DNA of 8,807 nt, taken from assembly GCA_023419995.1 (NCBI GenBank), contig JAEZXF010000488.1:1-8807 (forward strand), given 5' to 3'. Under the pieces are notes generated by a model, which did not search any database, was not told the DNA's origin, and worked only from the letters and a program-made list of their open reading frames with translations. The stretch's first letter is position 1. Each line of letters opens with the position of its first letter. Shown here one piece after another: positions 1 through 6,011 of the stretch. The position numbers and the translations under genes were made by a program. This stretch comes from Pseudomonadota bacterium. Its GTDB lineage: Bacteria; Pseudomonadota; Alphaproteobacteria; Rhizobiales; Rhizobiaceae.

Positions 1-264
1 CGCGCGCACCTCGCTCGCCCGCTCCCTTGCAGCCTTGCGGTAGCGACCCTGCCGGATCCAGGTTGCGACGCTGCCGAGCAGCAACCCGACGGCGAGCGCG
101 GCGAACAGCAGCACGAACAGCGGCAGCGACACGGTCAGGCCCGGATTGCCGGGGTTGAACGGGTCGAGGGTGAAGGCGACCGGCGCGCGGTTGGCCACCG
201 CAAGCGCGATCAGCACGATGGCGAGCGGGATGAAGACCAGGACGGTCAGGAGGCGGTTGAGCAT
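1..264 (-). CDS. LapA-domain (DUF1049) inner-membrane protein, C-terminus cut off by window edge
   Basis: The first 88 codons are present and the frame is still open at base 1. The protein begins MLNRLLTVLVFIPLAIVL, giving a first membrane helix at about residues 4-22. A short exposed segment with NRAPVAFTLDPF follows, then a second hydrophobic helix at about 46-68, then a basic region (WIRQGRYRKAARERA) that starts the usual cytoplasmic tail. This two-helix plan with the N-R-x-P-V-x-F signature is typical of LapA-domain proteins. In E. coli, LapA acts with LapB at the inner membrane in lipopolysaccharide assembly control; that role is not shown for this protein. The gene follows ihfB in the same direction after 147 bases that contain a hairpin. 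The Shine-Dalgarno site before the ATG is weak (GGATAGAG). In related rhizobia I recall trpF next, which cannot be checked here. Family assignment is confident; function is inferred. Confidence 0.8.
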   Translation of the reverse strand, partial: MLNRLLTVLVFIPLAIVLIALAVANRAPVAFTLDPFNPGNPGLTVSLPLFVLLFAALAVGLLLGSVATWIRQGRYRKAARERASEVRA

Positions 265-308
265 GTCTCTATCCGGTTTCGACGGCCGGCCGCGGCTGCG
301 CCGGCGCA

Positions 309-335
309 TTCCCGCCTTTCTACGGGCGGCGGGAA
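309..335 (-). other. Hairpin between ihfB and the LapA-domain gene
   Basis: TTCCCGCC (309-316) and GGCGGGAA (328-335) are perfectly complementary, making an 8-bp stem around an 11-base loop. The hairpin lies in the 147-base gap (265-411) downstream of ihfB. No run of T follows the stem on either strand, so it is not a classical intrinsic terminator. It could attenuate read-through from ihfB or stabilise the ihfB mRNA 3' end. Nothing else in the gap looks like a gene. Confidence 0.3.
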
Positions 336-411
336 GGCTTCATCTCTTCGTTTCCCGGGCGATCCCTGGGGAAGGACGCCGCGCGCCTCTACCCCGAGCC
401 GCCCGGTTCCC

Positions 412-702
412 TCAGCGCTGGTCCTCGGCGTTGAGGCGCTCGCGCAGCTCCTTGCCGGTCTTGAAGAAGGGGACCCACTTTTCCTCGACCTCGACGGATT
501 CGCCGGTGCGCGGGTTGCGGCCGATGCGCGCCGGCCGGTTCTTGACCGAGAACGCGCCGAAGCCGCGCAGCTCGACCCGGTTGCCGGCGGCCAGCGCCTC
601 CGTGACCTCCTCGAAGATGGCGTTGACGATGTTCTCCACGTCGCGCAGGAAGAGATGCGGGTTGCGGTTGGCGATCGTCTGCACGAGTTCGGACTTGATC
701 AT
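412..702 (-). CDS. ihfB: Integration host factor subunit beta
   Basis: This 96-residue protein is the beta subunit of IHF, which pairs with the alpha subunit (gene outside this window) to bind and sharply bend DNA in recombination, replication and transcription, including sigma-54 activation. The start [17 protein letters not shown] is typical of IhfB. The dimerisation and beta-sheet core [12 protein letters not shown] is at 43-54. The DNA-contacting arm contains RNPRTG at 62-67, with Pro64 as the expected intercalating proline. The C-terminal helix ends in KELRERLN. Length matches the family (about 94-100 residues). The ATG has a GGAG ribosome-binding site about 8 bases upstream. The gene lies downstream of sppA in the same direction, with an AT-rich promoter-like stretch in the 89-base gap. 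IhfB is preferred over HU because of the length, the N-terminal SELV and the RNPRTG arm. Confidence 0.95.
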   Translation of the reverse strand: MIKSELVQTIANRNPHLFLRDVENIVNAIFEEVTEALAAGNRVELRGFGAFSVKNRPARIGRNPRTGESVEVEEKWVPFFKTGKELRERLNAEDQR

Positions 703-773
703 CGCAGTTGCTCCGCGCCGTCTGGCGTTTTCCGATATGCAGCCGCCATGGTGCGGCCGGACTGCTATGCGGG

Positions 774-800
774 TGTTTTATATATACTTTTTCAATTTCT
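774..800 (-). promoter_or_regulatory. AT-rich patch, possible ihfB promoter
   Basis: This stretch is strikingly AT-rich within very GC-rich DNA. It overlaps the sppA stop codon (792-794) and lies about 75 bases upstream of the ihfB ATG. Read on the minus strand it contains TATATATAAA, so a -10 box TATAAA can be placed at 777-782. The -35 box is unclear; TTCCAG after a 16-base spacer is the best I found and is a poor match. Its position suits an independent ihfB promoter. It could equally be an intrinsically bent or IHF-bound site. Confidence 0.3.
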
Positions 801-1760
801 GGAAGAGCCGGCGTCAGGTTGCCAGACCGACAGGAGCCCGTCAAGGAACATGCGCTCGCCGCCCGCCGCGCGCGCCAGCTCCGGTCCGATCCGGTCGAGG
901 CCGGTCAGCGCGCCGATCGCGCCGGCGACCGACAGCGGCGACAGCACGCCGCCCCGCCCCGCCGGCTTCCACTCGATCACGTCGAGATCGCCGTTGACGC
1001 CCTTGCCGGCCAGCCATTCGACCGCCTTCTCCTCGCCGCCGAGGCTGTCGACCAGCTTGCGCTCCAGCGCCTGCCGGCCGGTGAAGATCGAGCCGTCGGC
1101 CACCGCCAGCACCTCGGCGCGGCTGAGCGGCCGGCGCTCCTCGACCAGCCCGACGAACCAGTCGTAGCTGTCCATCACCAGCGCGCGCAGCATGGCGCGC
1201 TCCTCCTCGGTGGTCGGCGTGAACGGCGACGGCTCGGCCTTGAGCGGCGACGACTTCACGCCCTCCATCTTGACGCCGACCATGTCCATCAGCCCGGTGA
1301 CGTCGGGAAACTGCACCAGCACGCCGATCGAGCCGACGATCGAAGACTGCCGCGCGACGATGTGGTCGGCGGCGCTGGCGATCATGTAGCCGGCCGAGGC
1401 CGCGAGCGTGCCGACCTGCGCCACCACGGGCTTCTCCTGCGCCAGCCGGCGCACCGCCTCGTAGATCGCCTCGCCGCCGGCCGTGGTGCCGCCGGGCGAA
1501 TCGATGGTCAGGATGACGCCCTTGACGTGGCCGGCCTTGCCGATGCGCTCGAGCCGCTCCAGGAGCTCCTCGTCCTCGGTGATCGTGCCCTCGATCTTGA
1601 CCCGCGCGATCTGGTCGATGCCGCCGAGGCGGTCGCGCATGGCGAAGGAGGCGGCGGCCGCCACCGCCAGCGCCGCGACGACGAGCGCGGCGATGCGCCA
1701 GAAGGTCAGCTTGCGGCGCAGCCGCCTGCGGTCGATGATGTCGTCTGCACGGTTTGCCAT
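792..1760 (-). CDS. sppA: Signal peptide peptidase SppA, short (single-domain) form
   Basis: This 322-residue membrane-bound serine protease degrades signal peptides left in the membrane after protein export. A basic N-terminus (RRRLRRK, 11-17) precedes one membrane helix at about 21-40. The S49 peptidase domain follows: IDSPGG at 86-91, and the nucleophile region TLAASAGYMIASAA with Ser122 as the likely catalytic serine. The general-base lysine is probably Lys174 in KSSPLKAEPSPF. The 52-residue Ser-Lys spacing matches my recollection of the Bacillus and archaeal short SppA enzymes, which work as Ser-Lys dyads in ring oligomers. The length fits this short form and not the roughly 600-residue E. 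coli duplicated form. The ATG has an AAAGG ribosome-binding site about 7 bases upstream. The gene is divergent from lptC and sits upstream of ihfB. The family is clear; the exact lysine is inferred from spacing. Confidence 0.92.
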   Translation of the reverse strand: MANRADDIIDRRRLRRKLTFWRIAALVVAALAVAAAASFAMRDRLGGIDQIARVKIEGTITEDEELLERLERIGKAGHVKGVILTIDSPGGTTAGGEAIYEAVRRLAQEKPVVAQVGTLAASAGYMIASAADHIVARQSSIVGSIGVLVQFPDVTGLMDMVGVKMEGVKSSPLKAEPSPFTPTTEEERAMLRALVMDSYDWFVGLVEERRPLSRAEVLAVADGSIFTGRQALERKLVDSLGGEEKAVEWLAGKGVNGDLDVIEWKPAGRGGVLSPLSVAGAIGALTGLDRIGPELARAAGGERMFLDGLLSVWQPDAGSSRN

Positions 1761-2008
1761 GGTGCGCCTTTCTGCCGTCTCGGCCCCCGGACGCCTGCTT
1801 TTAGTGCAAGCGGCCCGGCGCAGGAAGGGGCAGGACGTCGCGCGGGTCTTTCGCGGCGCGCGCCTTGGCTGTATTCATGCGGTGCAACCTGCGGCTCGCT
1901 TTCATCCAAAAATCACCATATTGGAGTGCAATTGGCGAACCGCCGGCCGGACATGGAGCTTCCGGCGCGCGCCGGCGACGGAACGCCGGCGGTTTCGGGC
2001 AAGAGGGC
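1761..2008. other. Divergent intergenic region between sppA and lptC
   Basis: This 248-base spacer must hold the start signals for sppA (minus) and the lpt operon (plus). No convincing -35/-10 pair was found for either. A relatively AT-rich stretch at 1899-1935 contains CATATT at 1917-1922, a possible -10 for lptC without a clear -35. The hexamer GTGCAA occurs three times in the same orientation (1804-1809, 1882-1887, 1926-1931). A 25-codon minus-strand frame (1801-1878, starting MNTAKARAAKDPRD) is open but has only a weak ribosome-binding site. I do not recognise it and do not call it as a gene. Confidence 0.5.
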
Positions 2009-2740
2009 ATGAGCATTTCGGCAGCACATCGACATGCCGGCAGGACGCAGGCCGGCAAGACGCAGCCGGCCACGCGGCAGGCCGCCCCGCGCGACAGGCG
2101 CGTCGAGGAGGCGTTCGCCAGCGCGCGGCGTCATTCCGGCCGCGTGCGCCTGCTCAAGCTGGCCCTGCCGGCCGCCGCGCTGCTGATGGTCGCGGCCTTC
2201 GCCGGCAAGTCGTGGCTCGCCGTGCCGGAGATGGGCGAGATCGACCTCGGCTCGCTGGCGATCGAGAACGGCCGCCTCGTCATGTCCGATCCGCGCCTCG
2301 AGGGCGTCACCGGCAGCAACGACCGCCCCTACAGGATGACCGCCGCCCGCGCCATCCAGGACATCGGCACGGGCGCGCGCATCGATCTCGAGGGGATAGA
2401 CGCCACCCTTCCCGTCGACGACGAGGGCTGGATGACGGTCACCGCCTCGACCGGCGTGTTCGACCGCGAGGCCAACCGGCTCGACATCGACAGCGAGCTG
2501 ACGCTCACCACCGACAACGGCGTCCGCGCGGTGCTGAAATCGGCGACCGTCGACATCGGCAAGGGCAGCCTCGACACGGCCGACCCGGTCGACATCTCGC
2601 TCGACGGCGCCCGCATCAGCGCCGATTCGATGACGGTACGCGACAAGGGCGCCGTGCTGATCTTCCAGAACCGCGTCCGCATGGACATCGAGGGCGGCCG
2701 CCTGACCGGCGCCAGGGACAATGAGGGGGAAGCGCAATGA
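2009..2740 (+). CDS. lptC: LPS export ABC transporter periplasmic protein LptC
   Basis: This 243-residue protein is the inner-membrane-anchored part of the Lpt bridge; it takes lipopolysaccharide from LptB2FG and passes it to LptA. A basic cytoplasmic N-terminus (1-47) precedes a single membrane helix at about 48-67 ([15 protein letters not shown]). The periplasmic beta-jellyroll domain follows. Residues 92-118, with MSDPRLEGV and [10 protein letters not shown], match the N-terminal signature of alphaproteobacterial LptC. The frame is open from 1865, but the 2009 ATG is preferred: AGAGG stands 4-5 bases upstream, and the resulting protein has the expected basic tail plus helix. The stop overlaps the lptA start in ATGA, so the two are translationally coupled. 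Sequence divergence of LptC is high, but the neighbours lptA and lptB make the assignment secure. Confidence 0.9.
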   Translation: MSISAAHRHAGRTQAGKTQPATRQAAPRDRRVEEAFASARRHSGRVRLLKLALPAAALLMVAAFAGKSWLAVPEMGEIDLGSLAIENGRLVMSDPRLEGVTGSNDRPYRMTAARAIQDIGTGARIDLEGIDATLPVDDEGWMTVTASTGVFDREANRLDIDSELTLTTDNGVRAVLKSATVDIGKGSLDTADPVDISLDGARISADSMTVRDKGAVLIFQNRVRMDIEGGRLTGARDNEGEAQ

Positions 2741-3285
2741 CGAACCGCGAACGCGCGCTGGCGCTGGCCGCGCTGCTGGCCCTCGTGGCGCCCGCCGCCC
2801 TGGCGCAGGACGCCGGGCGGATGACCGGCCTCAAGCTCGAGGGCGACAAGCCGATCCAGATCGAGAGCGACCAGCTCGAGGTCCGCGAGAACGACGGCAT
2901 CGCCATCTTCACCGGCAACGTCGCCGTGGTGCAGGGGCCGATGCTGCTGCGCGCCGGCAAGATGACGGTGCACTACGCCAAGGGCGAGGGCTCGGCCGCC
3001 ACCGGCTCGGCCAACATCGACCGGCTCGAGGTCGAGAACAAGGTCTATGTCCGTTCCGAGAGCCAGGTCGCCACGGCCGACCGCGGCAGCTTCGACATGA
3101 AGAGCGAGGTGCTGGTGCTGTCGGGCAAGGAGGTCGTGCTGTCGGAGGGCGACAACGTCATCGTCGGCTGCAAGCTGACCGTGCGCATGGCCACCGGCCT
3201 CGCCAATCTCGACGGCTGCGGCGGCGCCGAGGGCGGCGGCCGGGTCAAGATGCTGCTGAAGCCCGGCTCGCAGGGCGCGCAGTGA
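2737..3285 (+). CDS. lptA: LPS transport periplasmic protein LptA (OstA family)
   Basis: This 182-residue secreted protein polymerises into the periplasmic bridge that carries lipopolysaccharide from LptC to LptD. A signal peptide is evident at residues 1-23 ([22 protein letters not shown]), with cleavage expected at ALA-QD. The OstA/LptA beta-jellyroll spans about 37-150 and includes the family pattern [11 protein letters not shown] followed by [13 protein letters not shown] (55-67), then [10 protein letters not shown]. Two cysteines (145 and 160) lie in the C-terminal part; the jellyroll is otherwise cysteine-free, so a disulphide is possible but unproven. The ATG overlaps the lptC stop by 4 bases and has GGGGGAAG a few bases upstream. 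The last codons overlap the GTG start of lptB. Length is near that of E. coli LptA (185). Confidence 0.93.
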   Translation: MTNRERALALAALLALVAPAALAQDAGRMTGLKLEGDKPIQIESDQLEVRENDGIAIFTGNVAVVQGPMLLRAGKMTVHYAKGEGSAATGSANIDRLEVENKVYVRSESQVATADRGSFDMKSEVLVLSGKEVVLSEGDNVIVGCKLTVRMATGLANLDGCGGAEGGGRVKMLLKPGSQGAQ

Positions 3286-4088
3286 AGGCTCCGGCGTTCC
3301 TCAAGGCGGCCGGCGCGAAGCCGGCCCGGAAGCAGGAAGCCACCGGCGCCGACCGCGAGCGCTTCCGCGGCACCATGATCGCGCGCGGCCTGACCAAGAG
3401 CTACAAGGGCCGGCAGGTCGTCAACGGCGTGTCGTTCGGCGTGCGCGCCGGCGAGGCCGTCGGCCTGCTCGGGCCGAACGGCGCCGGCAAGACCACCTGC
3501 TTCTACATGGTCACCGGCCTGGTGCCGGTGGACCAGGGCACGATCGAGATCGACGGCTACGACGTCACCGCGCTGCCGATGTACCGGCGCGCGCGGCTCG
3601 GCATCGGCTACCTGCCGCAGGAGGCGTCGATCTTCCGCGGCCTGTCGGTCGAGAACAACATCCGCGCCATCCTCGAGATGACCGAGAAGAACCGCAAGGC
3701 GCGCGAGCGCCGGCTGGACGAGCTGCTCGAGGAGTTCCACATCGCCCATCTGCGCAAGTCGCCGGCCATCGCCCTGTCGGGCGGCGAGCGGCGCCGGCTC
3801 GAGATCGCCCGCGCGCTGGCGTCGAACCCCAACTTCATGCTGCTCGACGAGCCGTTCGCCGGCGTCGACCCCATCGCGGTCGCCGACATCCAGCAGCTCG
3901 TGCGCCACCTGACCGCGCGCGGCATCGGCGTCTTGATCACCGACCACAACGTCCGCGAGACGCTGGGGCTGGTCGAGCGCGCCTACATCATCCATGCCGG
4001 GCAGGTGCTGACCCACGGCCTGCCGAGCGAGATCGTCGAGAACCCCGACGTGCGCCGCCTCTATCTGGGCGAGAGCTTCACCCTCTGA
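3282..4088 (+). CDS. lptB: LPS export ABC transporter ATP-binding protein LptB
   Basis: This is the cytoplasmic ATPase that powers LptFG to extract lipopolysaccharide from the inner membrane. With the GTG start it has 268 residues. It carries a full set of ABC motifs: Walker [10 protein letters not shown] (64-72), Q-loop Gln113 in YLPQEASIF, signature LSGGE (165-169), Walker B FMLLDE (185-190) and switch His222 in [19 protein letters not shown] and the C-terminal YLGESF are LptB hallmarks. The GTG at 3282 overlaps the lptA stop (GTGA), keeping the same coupling as lptC-lptA. It gives a basic tail of about 31 residues before [15 protein letters not shown]. An ATG at 3375 would give 237 residues, the usual enteric length. 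I prefer GTG because of the overlap and because I recall similar N-terminal extensions in rhizobial LptB. The start is less certain than the function. Confidence 0.93.
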   Translation: MKAPAFLKAAGAKPARKQEATGADRERFRGTMIARGLTKSYKGRQVVNGVSFGVRAGEAVGLLGPNGAGKTTCFYMVTGLVPVDQGTIEIDGYDVTALPMYRRARLGIGYLPQEASIFRGLSVENNIRAILEMTEKNRKARERRLDELLEEFHIAHLRKSPAIALSGGERRRLEIARALASNPNFMLLDEPFAGVDPIAVADIQQLVRHLTARGIGVLITDHNVRETLGLVERAYIIHAGQVLTHGLPSEIVENPDVRRLYLGESFTL

Positions 4089-4156
4089 CGCGCCGCCCGA
4101 GGCGGGGATCGTCTTTCCGCCGCGCGCTCCTTGAATAGATTCCTGTTCCCCTCGGC

Positions 4157-4185
4157 TTGACAAGCAAAAGCCGGGCCAGTTTCAT
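4157..4185 (+). promoter_or_regulatory. Candidate housekeeping-sigma promoter of rpoN
   Basis: A perfect -35 box TTGACA (4157-4162), preceded by GGC as is common in rhizobial promoters, is followed after 17 bases by TTTCAT (4180-4185), a 4-of-6 match to TATAAT. It lies in the 143-base gap after lptB, about 45 bases upstream of the rpoN ATG. The -35 is the core of an 11-bp interrupted palindrome, GCTTG-A-CAAGC (4155-4165). This would let rpoN be transcribed independently of the lpt operon. Confidence 0.55.
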
Positions 4186-4231
4186 CCATGCTGCACCGCG
4201 GCATGGGCCGGCGGCCGGATCGGGAACCACG

Positions 4232-5746
4232 ATGGCACTCAGCGCCAAACTGCAATTGCGCCAGTCGCAGTCGCTGGTGATGACGCCGCAGCTGCTGCAG
4301 TCGATCCGCCTGCTCCAGTTCACCCATGCCGAGCTGGAGCGCTTCATCGAGGACGAGGTCGAGAAGAACCCGTTGCTCGAACGGCCCGAGCCGGAGCAGG
4401 ACGGCCTGCCGGCCGAGCCGCCGCCGCACGACGGCGACGAGCGCGCCGCCGGCCTCGACAGCCTGTTCGAGGATGCGGGCGCCAGCGCCGCCGCCATCGC
4501 GGAGCGGCTCGATTCGTCGATGGAGAACGTGTTCCCCGACGATCCCGGCACGGCCGAGCGGCTGGGGCCGGACCTCGCCGCGCAATGGAAGTCGGCGGCC
4601 GGGGCCGGCGGCGGCGAGGACATCGACCTCGACAGCTTCGCGGCTGCGGGCCTCACCCTCGCCGACCACGTCGGCGAGCAGGCCGCCTTCGCCTTCCGCG
4701 ATCCGGCCGACAGGCTGATCGCCGGCGAGCTGGCCGACGCGCTCGACGAGGCGGGATATTTCCGGGCCGAGCCGGCCGAGATCGCCGCACGGCTCGGCTG
4801 CGCCGAGGATGCGGTGCTCGCCGTGCTCGCCGTGTGCCGGACCTTCGATCCGCCCGGCCTGTTCGCCCGCGACCTCGCCGAGTGCCTGGCGCTCCAGCTC
4901 CGGGCGCGCGACCGCTTCGACCCCGCCATGCAGGCGATGGTCGCCAACCTCGACCTGGTGGCGCGGCGCGACTTCGCGCAGCTGCGCCGGCTGTGCGGCG
5001 TCGGCGACGACGACCTTCTCGACATGATGGCGGAGATTCGCCGCCTCGACCCGCGCCCCGGCGCGGTCTTCACCGGTGGCACCGCCGACGCCATCGTGCC
5101 GGACGTGATCGTCAGGCAGGCGGGTGACGGCGGCTGGGCCGTGGAGCTGAACCCGGACGCGCTGCCGCGCGTCCTCGTCAACCAGAGCTATTTCGCCCAT
5201 GTCTCGAAGCATGCCTCGAGCCAGGCCGAGAAGGACTTCCTCGCCGAATGCATGCAGAATGCCGGCTGGCTGACCCGCAGCCTCGACCAGCGCGCCCGCA
5301 CCATCCTCAAGGTCTCCGGCGAGATCGTCCGCCGGCAGGACGCCTTCCTGCTCCACGGCATCCGCCACCTCAGGCCGCTGAACCTGCGCGACGTGGCGGA
5401 GGCCATCGGCATGCACGAATCGACGGTCAGCCGCGTCACCGCCAACAAGTACATGATGACGCCGCGCGGCGCGTTCGAGCTGCGCCATTTCTTCTCCGTC
5501 GCCATCGCCTCGGCCGAGGGTGGCGACGCGCACTCCTCGGCCGCGGTGCGCGACCGCATCCGCGCGCTGATCGAGGAGGAGAAGCCGCTCGACGTCCTCT
5601 CCGACGACGCCATTGTGGACATCCTGAGGAAAAGCGGCATCGACATCGCCCGGCGCACCGTCGCCAAGTACCGGGAAGGCATGGACATTCCCTCCTCCGT
5701 GCAGCGGCGGCGCGAGAAGCGCGCGCTTGCCGGAGCGCGGCCCTGA
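4232..5746 (+). CDS. rpoN: RNA polymerase sigma-54 factor RpoN
   Basis: Sigma-54 directs RNA polymerase to -24/-12 promoters and needs enhancer-binding ATPases; in this group it governs nitrogen metabolism and other alternative functions. The protein has 504 residues. Region I (about 1-50) is the glutamine- and leucine-rich activator-responsive segment, starting MALSAKLQLRQSQSLVMTPQ. Region II (about 51-135) is acidic and variable. The core-binding domain follows, then a helix-turn-helix at about 385-413 (LRDVAEAIGMHESTVSRV). The RpoN box ARRTVAKYRE is intact at 473-482, followed by the usual IPSSxxRR tail. The frame is open from a TTG at 4157, but that TTG is the -35 box; the ATG at 4232 gives the canonical N-terminus and has a GGGA about 8 bases upstream. 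It lies downstream of lptB and upstream of hpf and ptsN, the classical sigma-54 neighbourhood. Confidence 0.97.
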   Translation: MALSAKLQLRQSQSLVMTPQLLQSIRLLQFTHAELERFIEDEVEKNPLLERPEPEQDGLPAEPPPHDGDERAAGLDSLFEDAGASAAAIAERLDSSMENVFPDDPGTAERLGPDLAAQWKSAAGAGGGEDIDLDSFAAAGLTLADHVGEQAAFAFRDPADRLIAGELADALDEAGYFRAEPAEIAARLGCAEDAVLAVLAVCRTFDPPGLFARDLAECLALQLRARDRFDPAMQAMVANLDLVARRDFAQLRRLCGVGDDDLLDMMAEIRRLDPRPGAVFTGGTADAIVPDVIVRQAGDGGWAVELNPDALPRVLVNQSYFAHVSKHASSQAEKDFLAECMQNAGWLTRSLDQRARTILKVSGEIVRRQDAFLLHGIRHLRPLNLRDVAEAIGMHESTVSRVTANKYMMTPRGAFELRHFFSVAIASAEGGDAHSSAAVRDRIRALIEEEKPLDVLSDDAIVDILRKSGIDIARRTVAKYREGMDIPSSVQRRREKRALAGARP

Positions 5747-5767
5747 AACGCGGGCACGGCCGCGTCG

Positions 5768-5789
5768 CCGGCCGTCGCCCGGCCGTCGC
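5768..5789. repeat. Perfect 11-bp tandem repeat abutting a -35 box
   Basis: CCGGCCGTCGC occurs twice head to tail (5768-5778 and 5779-5789). A degenerate third copy with a 2-base insertion precedes it (CGGCCGCGTCGC, 5757-5768). The array ends one base before the TTGACA box at 5791. The unit is about one helical turn, so copies would face the same side of the DNA. It may be an activator site or simply a slippage product in GC-rich DNA. Confidence 0.6.
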
Positions 5790-5790
5790 G

Positions 5791-5820
5791 TTGACAACGT
5801 CATGCGAAACGGACTAGAAC
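5791..5820 (+). promoter_or_regulatory. Candidate housekeeping-sigma promoter in the rpoN-hpf spacer
   Basis: TTGACA (5791-5796) is a perfect -35 box. After 18 bases comes TAGAAC (5815-5820), a 4-of-6 match to a -10 box. The -35 sits inside an 11-bp interrupted palindrome, CGTTG-A-CAACG (5789-5799). A start near 5826 would leave a leader of about 185 bases before hpf, or produce a separate small RNA. No terminator-like hairpin with a T-run separates it from hpf, so it can serve hpf directly. Confidence 0.45.
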
Positions 5821-5821
5821 G

Positions 5822-5842
5822 CCGGCCGCATGCGACGGCCGG
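5822..5842 (+). other. GC-rich hairpin at the predicted transcript 5' end
   Basis: CCGGCCG (5822-5828) pairs perfectly with CGGCCGG (5836-5842) around a 7-base loop, CATGCGA. If the promoter at 5791-5820 is used, the stem would form at or next to the 5' end of the RNA, where such structures can protect from decay. No T-run follows. Further self-complementary segments lie downstream, such as the palindrome GCGGCGCCGC at 5863-5872, so the leader is probably strongly folded. Confidence 0.35.
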
Positions 5843-5929
5843 TCCAGAGGACGGCTCGCGCAGCGGCGCCGCGGGGTCGCGGCTGCCTATTGGCGTAGCC
5901 GGAAGCCGACGCCGGAGCCGCCGTGAACC

Positions 5930-5957
5930 TTGAGTGTGCCGACCACAGGTATAAACT
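5930..5957 (+). promoter_or_regulatory. Weak proximal promoter-like site for hpf
   Basis: TTGAGT (5930-5935) is followed by TATAAA (5950-5955) with a spacer of only 14 bases. Shifting the -10 to TAAACT (5952-5957) gives a 16-base spacer but a poorer box. The stretch is the most AT-rich part of the rpoN-hpf gap and lies about 55-80 bases before the hpf ATG. The CTTGAG start also resembles a heat-shock -35, but no matching CCATAT box follows. Confidence 0.25.
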
Positions 5958-6011
5958 CGCGTCAGTCGGAATCCTGGATAGAGAACCTGGACAAGAAAAG
6001 GTCAGTTTCAC

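Noticed and set aside
1801..1878. A 25-codon minus-strand small gene upstream of sppA
   Set aside because: Only a weak ribosome-binding site and no recognised homologue; kept as a note in the spacer entry.
708..2012. A 434-codon plus-strand open frame opposite sppA
   Set aside because: It is antisense to SppA, which has its catalytic motifs intact. The composition is typical of a GC-rich shadow frame.
3045..4163. A 372-codon minus-strand open frame opposite lptA/lptB
   Set aside because: It is a mirror of the lptB coding frame, with biased composition and no recognisable domain or ribosome-binding site.
4157..4231. An N-terminal extension of RpoN from a TTG at 4157
   Set aside because: The TTG belongs to the TTGACA -35 box, no ribosome-binding site precedes it, and the 4232 ATG gives the conserved RpoN N-terminus.
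4232..4255. A sigma-54 -24/-12 promoter beginning TGGCAC at the rpoN start (autoregulation)
   Set aside because: TGGCAC is present, but no TTGC follows at the required 5-base spacing, and the site is inside the coding sequence.
4061..5803. A 580-codon open frame on the minus strand, opposite rpoN
   Set aside because: It lies exactly antisense to a textbook RpoN, is low-complexity (Arg/Gly/Ala/Val/His/Asp-rich) and matches no family. Long antisense frames are expected at this GC content.
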